Origin: Streptomyces sp. CB00316 | GTDB lineage: Bacteria; Actinomycetota; Actinomycetes; Streptomycetales; Streptomycetaceae | Direction: 5' to 3' | DNA length: 64,000 bases | Assembly (NCBI RefSeq): GCF_001905595.1 | Contig: NZ_LIXI01000001.1 | Span: 186,001-250,000, forward strand | In this document: positions 60,811-64,000 of the stretch, one piece after another | Numbering within the stretch: position 1 is the first letter of the stretch | Layout: each line of letters opens with the position of its first letter | The notes under the pieces: model-generated | The model's input: the letters and a program-made list of their open reading frames with translations, nothing else | What the model was told of the DNA's origin: nothing | Database searches by the model: none | Program-made: the position numbers and the translations under genes

Positions 60811-62412
60811 TCAGCTGTCCTTGCCGCGACGGCGGAGGCGGAAGCCACCGACGCCGAGGAGGAGCGCGCCGGCCCCGGCAAGCGCCGCGGCCTGCGTGGT
60901 CTTCATGACAGGGCTCGCCTCGGTGTTCTCCATCGAGGACTGCTCGGCGTTGCGGCCGGCCGCGCCGGGGCCACGGTTCACGTGCTTGGTGTGCGGCAGC
61001 GCGACGTAGGGGAACGAGGTGCCGAACGGGACCTCGTTGGTGTCGACCTTGTCGCCTTCCGCGAGCGCGGGCACGAGAACACCACTCTGGGCTGCGCCCA
61101 TGACGGCCTGGAGCGAGATGTCGATGACGTCATCGGCCAGGCGGCGCCCGTTCGGGAAGCCGGCCAGGTCGCCCGCCAGGACGCCGAGGCGCTGCGGCTT
61201 GGCGGTGGGCGCCACCGCCATGTTCAGGCGCAGCTCCTCCGCCGGGACGATCTTCTTCAAGTTCGCGTCCTTGTTGAGACGGTGCGCGTTCAGGTCGGCC
61301 TTGATCGGACCGCAGACCTTGCAGATACCGGTCAGGTAGATCTCGGCGAGGTCGTTGCGGGGTGTCTTGGGGGCCGGGATGCCGTAGACCTGCTGGATGA
61401 GCTTGGGCAGGATCGGGTCGTACACCTTGTCGACGACCGGCTGGACGGTGCGGTCCTGGTCGGGGTTGAGGGTGTTGAAGGCGTCCTTGAACTTCAGCGG
61501 GACGACGACCTCGTTGACCAGTGGGTTCCCGAGGCGTGAGACCTGCTTCCACTGCTGCCCGGTGCTCTTGTCACGGGAGTCATTGACGGTGACGCCCCCG
61601 CGGTCGGTGGTCGACCACACACCGATGACCGGGTTACGGGAGGTGTTCCCGTTGAGGGCGAGCTGCTTCTTGGGGACCTGGATCGCGATCGTGTTGACGT
61701 TGTAGCCGGCCAGGGTGTCCTGCCCCCGCTCGCTCAGGTCGCCGCCGTAGAGGAGGTCGAAGACGCGGAGGTCGGCGAAGAACGGGTCCTCGGCCTGGCC
61801 CGCGTACGTCCTGCCGCCGCCCGGCAGACCGAAGGTCGCCTGCTTGCGCAGCGCCGTGTAGTCGGGCATCGACGCCTTGCCGGTACGGGACGGGGCGGCC
61901 GGCACACCCTTCAGGACGGTCCGGCTCTTGCCTCCGGTGGTGACGACCAGGTCGTAGACCTGGCGGAAGTTCAGGTCCGGGTCGTTGAGTGAGCTGACCG
62001 GGCCGGTGTTGTAGAGGAACTGGTTCGCGTCGTCGCGGTAGCTGCTGCGAAAGCGCCAGCTGTAGGTGACATCCGCGACGCCGTCACCGGTGTTGTCGAC
62101 CTTGATGTTGTAGCGCAGGTCGTCGCCGAACGCGTAGAAGTTCGGCCCGCCGTTGGGCTCCTCGAAGGGGATCCAGTTCGCCACCATCGTCACGGTGTCC
62201 GGATTGTCGGGGCTGGTGAACGCGTACACGTCGGTGTTGTCCGCCCGGGGATCCCCGGCGATCAGGGGTGCCTCGCGGTGGCTGGAGGCCGCACTGAGAC
62301 CCGGGGCGAGGGTCATCGCTCCGAGTCCTGCGGCCAGGGTGGTGGCACCTAGTACGAGCAGGGACTGGTCCAGGACGCGTCGCGAGCGGGGCCTGGTCTT
62401 CGAAACCTTCAC
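60811..62412 (-). CDS. DUF4331 exported membrane-anchored protein
   Basis: The 533-residue protein is taken from GTG 62412 with AAGGAA upstream. A signal peptide (about residues 10-38) is followed by the DUF4331 domain, recognised by SSHREAPLIAGDPRADNTDVYAF at the start and GVWSTTDRGG and VVPLKFKDAFN further on. The C-terminus is one membrane helix with an RLRRRGKDS tail and no sortase motif. DUF4331 proteins are widespread but uncharacterised. It is the first gene of the operon with the TPR and HupE proteins. A run of ten G (62470-62479) lies ~58 nt before the start. Confidence 0.85.
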   Translation of the reverse strand: MKVSKTRPRSRRVLDQSLLVLGATTLAAGLGAMTLAPGLSAASSHREAPLIAGDPRADNTDVYAFTSPDNPDTVTMVANWIPFEEPNGGPNFYAFGDDLRYNIKVDNTGDGVADVTYSWRFRSSYRDDANQFLYNTGPVSSLNDPDLNFRQVYDLVVTTGGKSRTVLKGVPAAPSRTGKASMPDYTALRKQATFGLPGGGRTYAGQAEDPFFADLRVFDLLYGGDLSERGQDTLAGYNVNTIAIQVPKKQLALNGNTSRNPVIGVWSTTDRGGVTVNDSRDKSTGQQWKQVSRLGNPLVNEVVVPLKFKDAFNTLNPDQDRTVQPVVDKVYDPILPKLIQQVYGIPAPKTPRNDLAEIYLTGICKVCGPIKADLNAHRLNKDANLKKIVPAEELRLNMAVAPTAKPQRLGVLAGDLAGFPNGRRLADDVIDISLQAVMGAAQSGVLVPALAEGDKVDTNEVPFGTSFPYVALPHTKHVNRGPGAAGRNAEQSSMENTEASPVMKTTQAAALAGAGALLLGVGGFRLRRRGKDS

Positions 62413-63071
62413 GGCATTCCTTCTGTCTGCTGGCTCCCCTGCCCGCATGCGGGAGGGCATGCTCAAGCGGGGGGGGGGTGGGCTGATGGGGAAGACGTTC
62501 GGCACCGCGGCGAGAGATCTCGCACGGAGCGTGCCGACAGGAAAAGGGCTGGATCAACGGGGGAGGGCCGAAGCCCGGCTACACCGTCAAGAACTGCTCA
62601 GCCGTAGATAAGCACGCCGAAACCACGCCCCACGCGGAACAACAGTGCATCCTCACGTCAGCTGCGCGGCTCGCGACGGACGAAAGGGCCGGTGGGACCG
62701 ACAAAGCGGCGGGGCGGACGCCCCACAAGATTAACGACGACACAGACGCCGCACGCTGGGCCGAAAGAGTTATAGCCCTCTTATTGCAAGGTGCTCGCAA
62801 TAACGAAGGGCGGTAACGTCACTCTTCCAGCGCAACGGAAATGCAGGAGCGCAATGCCCCTGAGAATCGGAAGCAGACCGCCGAGCCCCTGCCCCTGATT
62901 GCTCGGTGGCCCATGCCGAAGCCACCCGCCATGGGCCAACCCTCATCGCGCCTCGTTCCTCCAACGGAGTGGCCTTTGCGCCCGCAGCCAATCCGTGTGT
63001 GCTTCAGCCTCGAACCAGTTCCTGACCCGCTGACCACTCCGGTCGGGACACCTCTCTTCACCGGGAGCACC
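62413..63071. promoter_or_regulatory. Divergent control region of the DUF4331 and DUF4394 genes
   Basis: No gene is seen in this ~660 nt. It holds a G10 tract (62470-62479) in the DUF4331 leader and an inverted repeat TTATTGC-N9-GCAATAA (62781-62803) in an AT-richer stretch, which may be an operator for either gene. Confidence 0.5.
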
Positions 63072-63947
63072 ATGCGTACTCGTAAGACCGTCGTCGCCGC
63101 CGTGTCCGTAGCTGTGGCCGCAGCCCTGTCCGCCCCGGCTCTGGCGTCCGCGGACGGCCGCCACGGACACACCATGGACCACCGAGGACACAAGGCGCTG
63201 ACCGCCATCGGGCTGACCGTCGACCAGCGCCTGGTCGAGTTCACCGTCGACCGGCCGGCCAAGACCATGAACATCGGCAAGGTGTCCAGCCTGCGCGGCG
63301 ACACCAAAGTCGTCGGCATCGACTTCCGCGTCCAGAACGAGAAGCTCTACGGCGTCGGCGACAAGGGCGGCATCTACACCCTCAACACCGCCAACGCCAA
63401 AGCGATGAAGGTCTCCCAGCTCACCGTCGCCCTCTCCGGCAAGCACTTCGGCGTCGACTTCAACCCCGCCGCCAACCGGCTCCGTGTCATCAGCGACACC
63501 GGGCAGAACCTGCGCCACAACATCGACGACAACGCCGCCCCCCTCACCACCACCACCGACGGCACCCTCACCAACCCCACCACGCCGCCCTCCACCGCCA
63601 TGGGCGCCACCGCCGCCGCCTACACCAACAACGACCTCAACCCCGCCACCGCCACCACCCTCTTCGATATCGACACCACCGCCGACCGCGTCTCCCTCCA
63701 GTCGCCCGCCAACGCCGGCACCCTCGCCCCGACCGGCAACCTCGGCGTCGACGCGGGCCCGGACGCCGGCTTCGACATCTACACCTCCCCCAGGCACGGC
63801 ACCAACCACGGCTTCGCCACCCTGAACACCGCCGGCACCGCCCGCCTGTATGAGATCGACGTGCTCACCGGCGCCGCCCGCGACCTCGGCGCCTTCCCCC
63901 GGCAGAGGCAGGTCACCGACCTCGCCCTGCCCATCAACCAGCACTGA
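63072..63947 (+). CDS. DUF4394 secreted protein
   Basis: The 291-residue protein starts at ATG 63072 with GGGAG. A signal peptide (residues 1-27, ending PALASAD) precedes a His-containing short stretch (DGRHGHTMDHRGHK) and a DUF4394 beta-propeller-like domain (about residues 45-288; VGIDFRVQNEKLYGVGDKG, KHFGVDFNPAANRLRVIS, YTNNDLNPATATTLFDID). There is no anchor, so it is probably released or wall-associated. It is divergent from the DUF4331 operon and shares its control region, suggesting a common process. Function unknown for the family. Confidence 0.87.
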   Translation: MRTRKTVVAAVSVAVAAALSAPALASADGRHGHTMDHRGHKALTAIGLTVDQRLVEFTVDRPAKTMNIGKVSSLRGDTKVVGIDFRVQNEKLYGVGDKGGIYTLNTANAKAMKVSQLTVALSGKHFGVDFNPAANRLRVISDTGQNLRHNIDDNAAPLTTTTDGTLTNPTTPPSTAMGATAAAYTNNDLNPATATTLFDIDTTADRVSLQSPANAGTLAPTGNLGVDAGPDAGFDIYTSPRHGTNHGFATLNTAGTARLYEIDVLTGAARDLGAFPRQRQVTDLALPINQH

Positions 63948-64000
63948 GCCACAACCCGCTGCGCGGGGGACGGCCGTACCGCGGACAGACGGCCGTCCCC

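Overview
The window is high-GC actinobacterial DNA, almost certainly from a Streptomyces chromosome. The evidence is the extreme G/C bias at third codon positions, frequent GTG and TTG starts, Tat and lipoprotein exports, LAXTG sortase substrates, a DasR-type operator (dre), CebR boxes, and the cebEFG-bglC cellobiose cluster. I see no secondary-metabolite cluster, CRISPR array or intact insertion sequence. About 50 genes are supported, most of them typical chromosomal genes for extracellular polymer use, solute uptake and surface proteins.

Layout. (1) 1-3937: a very large unrecognised minus-strand protein cut by the window edge. (2) 4126-12215: a LAXTG surface protein, then a phosphonate/organophosphate regulon (GntR regulator, FAD oxidoreductase, phosphonatase-like hydrolase, wreck of an ABC transporter, Tat-exported phosphodiesterase, HAD-IIA phosphatase) with two near-identical candidate operators, then a small exported protein with a class F sortase. 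(3) 12591-28457: three identical tRNA-Lys(CTT) genes. Between them lie a peptidoglycan-binding NlpC/P60-like protein, an SPFH protein, a chitin-active LPMO behind a dre site, an ectoine-type uptake operon (ehuBCDA) with IclR regulator, a D-2-hydroxyacid dehydrogenase and an EutA-like protein without cysteines, a luciferase-like monooxygenase, a PAS-GGDEF-EAL c-di-GMP protein and an M6 metalloprotease. (4) 28448-35427: secreted/surface proteins, including a thioester-domain LAXTG adhesin and a DNRLRE-vanadium haloperoxidase fusion. (5) 35477-40939: a minus-strand operon that looks like a split Dna2/Upf1-type system, with an Fe-S PD-(D/E)XK nuclease, a companion protein, an SF1 helicase and a small protein, next to a PAP2 phosphatase. 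(6) 41182-49913: a histidine phosphatase, a HTH-TPR regulator, a spermidine-synthase-like protein, a two-component system and a GH18 chitinase. (7) 50116-56511: cebEFG-bglC-cebR with three perfect CebR boxes. (8) 56562-63947: an orphan dre-like site, a tRNA 3'-end-like fragment with terminator, an excisionase-like HTH gene, and a DUF4331-TPR-HupE operon with a divergent DUF4394 protein.

How it works together. Much of the window serves saprophytic life: the LPMO, GH18 chitinase and cellobiose transporter/beta-glucosidase acquire carbon from chitin and cellulose, DasR and CebR sites tie them to sugar signals, ehu genes import compatible solutes, and the phosphonate locus recovers phosphorus. 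The most unusual pieces are the split nuclease-helicase operon, the DNRLRE-haloperoxidase fusion and the DUF4331-TPR-HupE module at the edge of a possibly decayed integrative element. The functional assignments rest on motifs and gene context read by eye; no database search was run.
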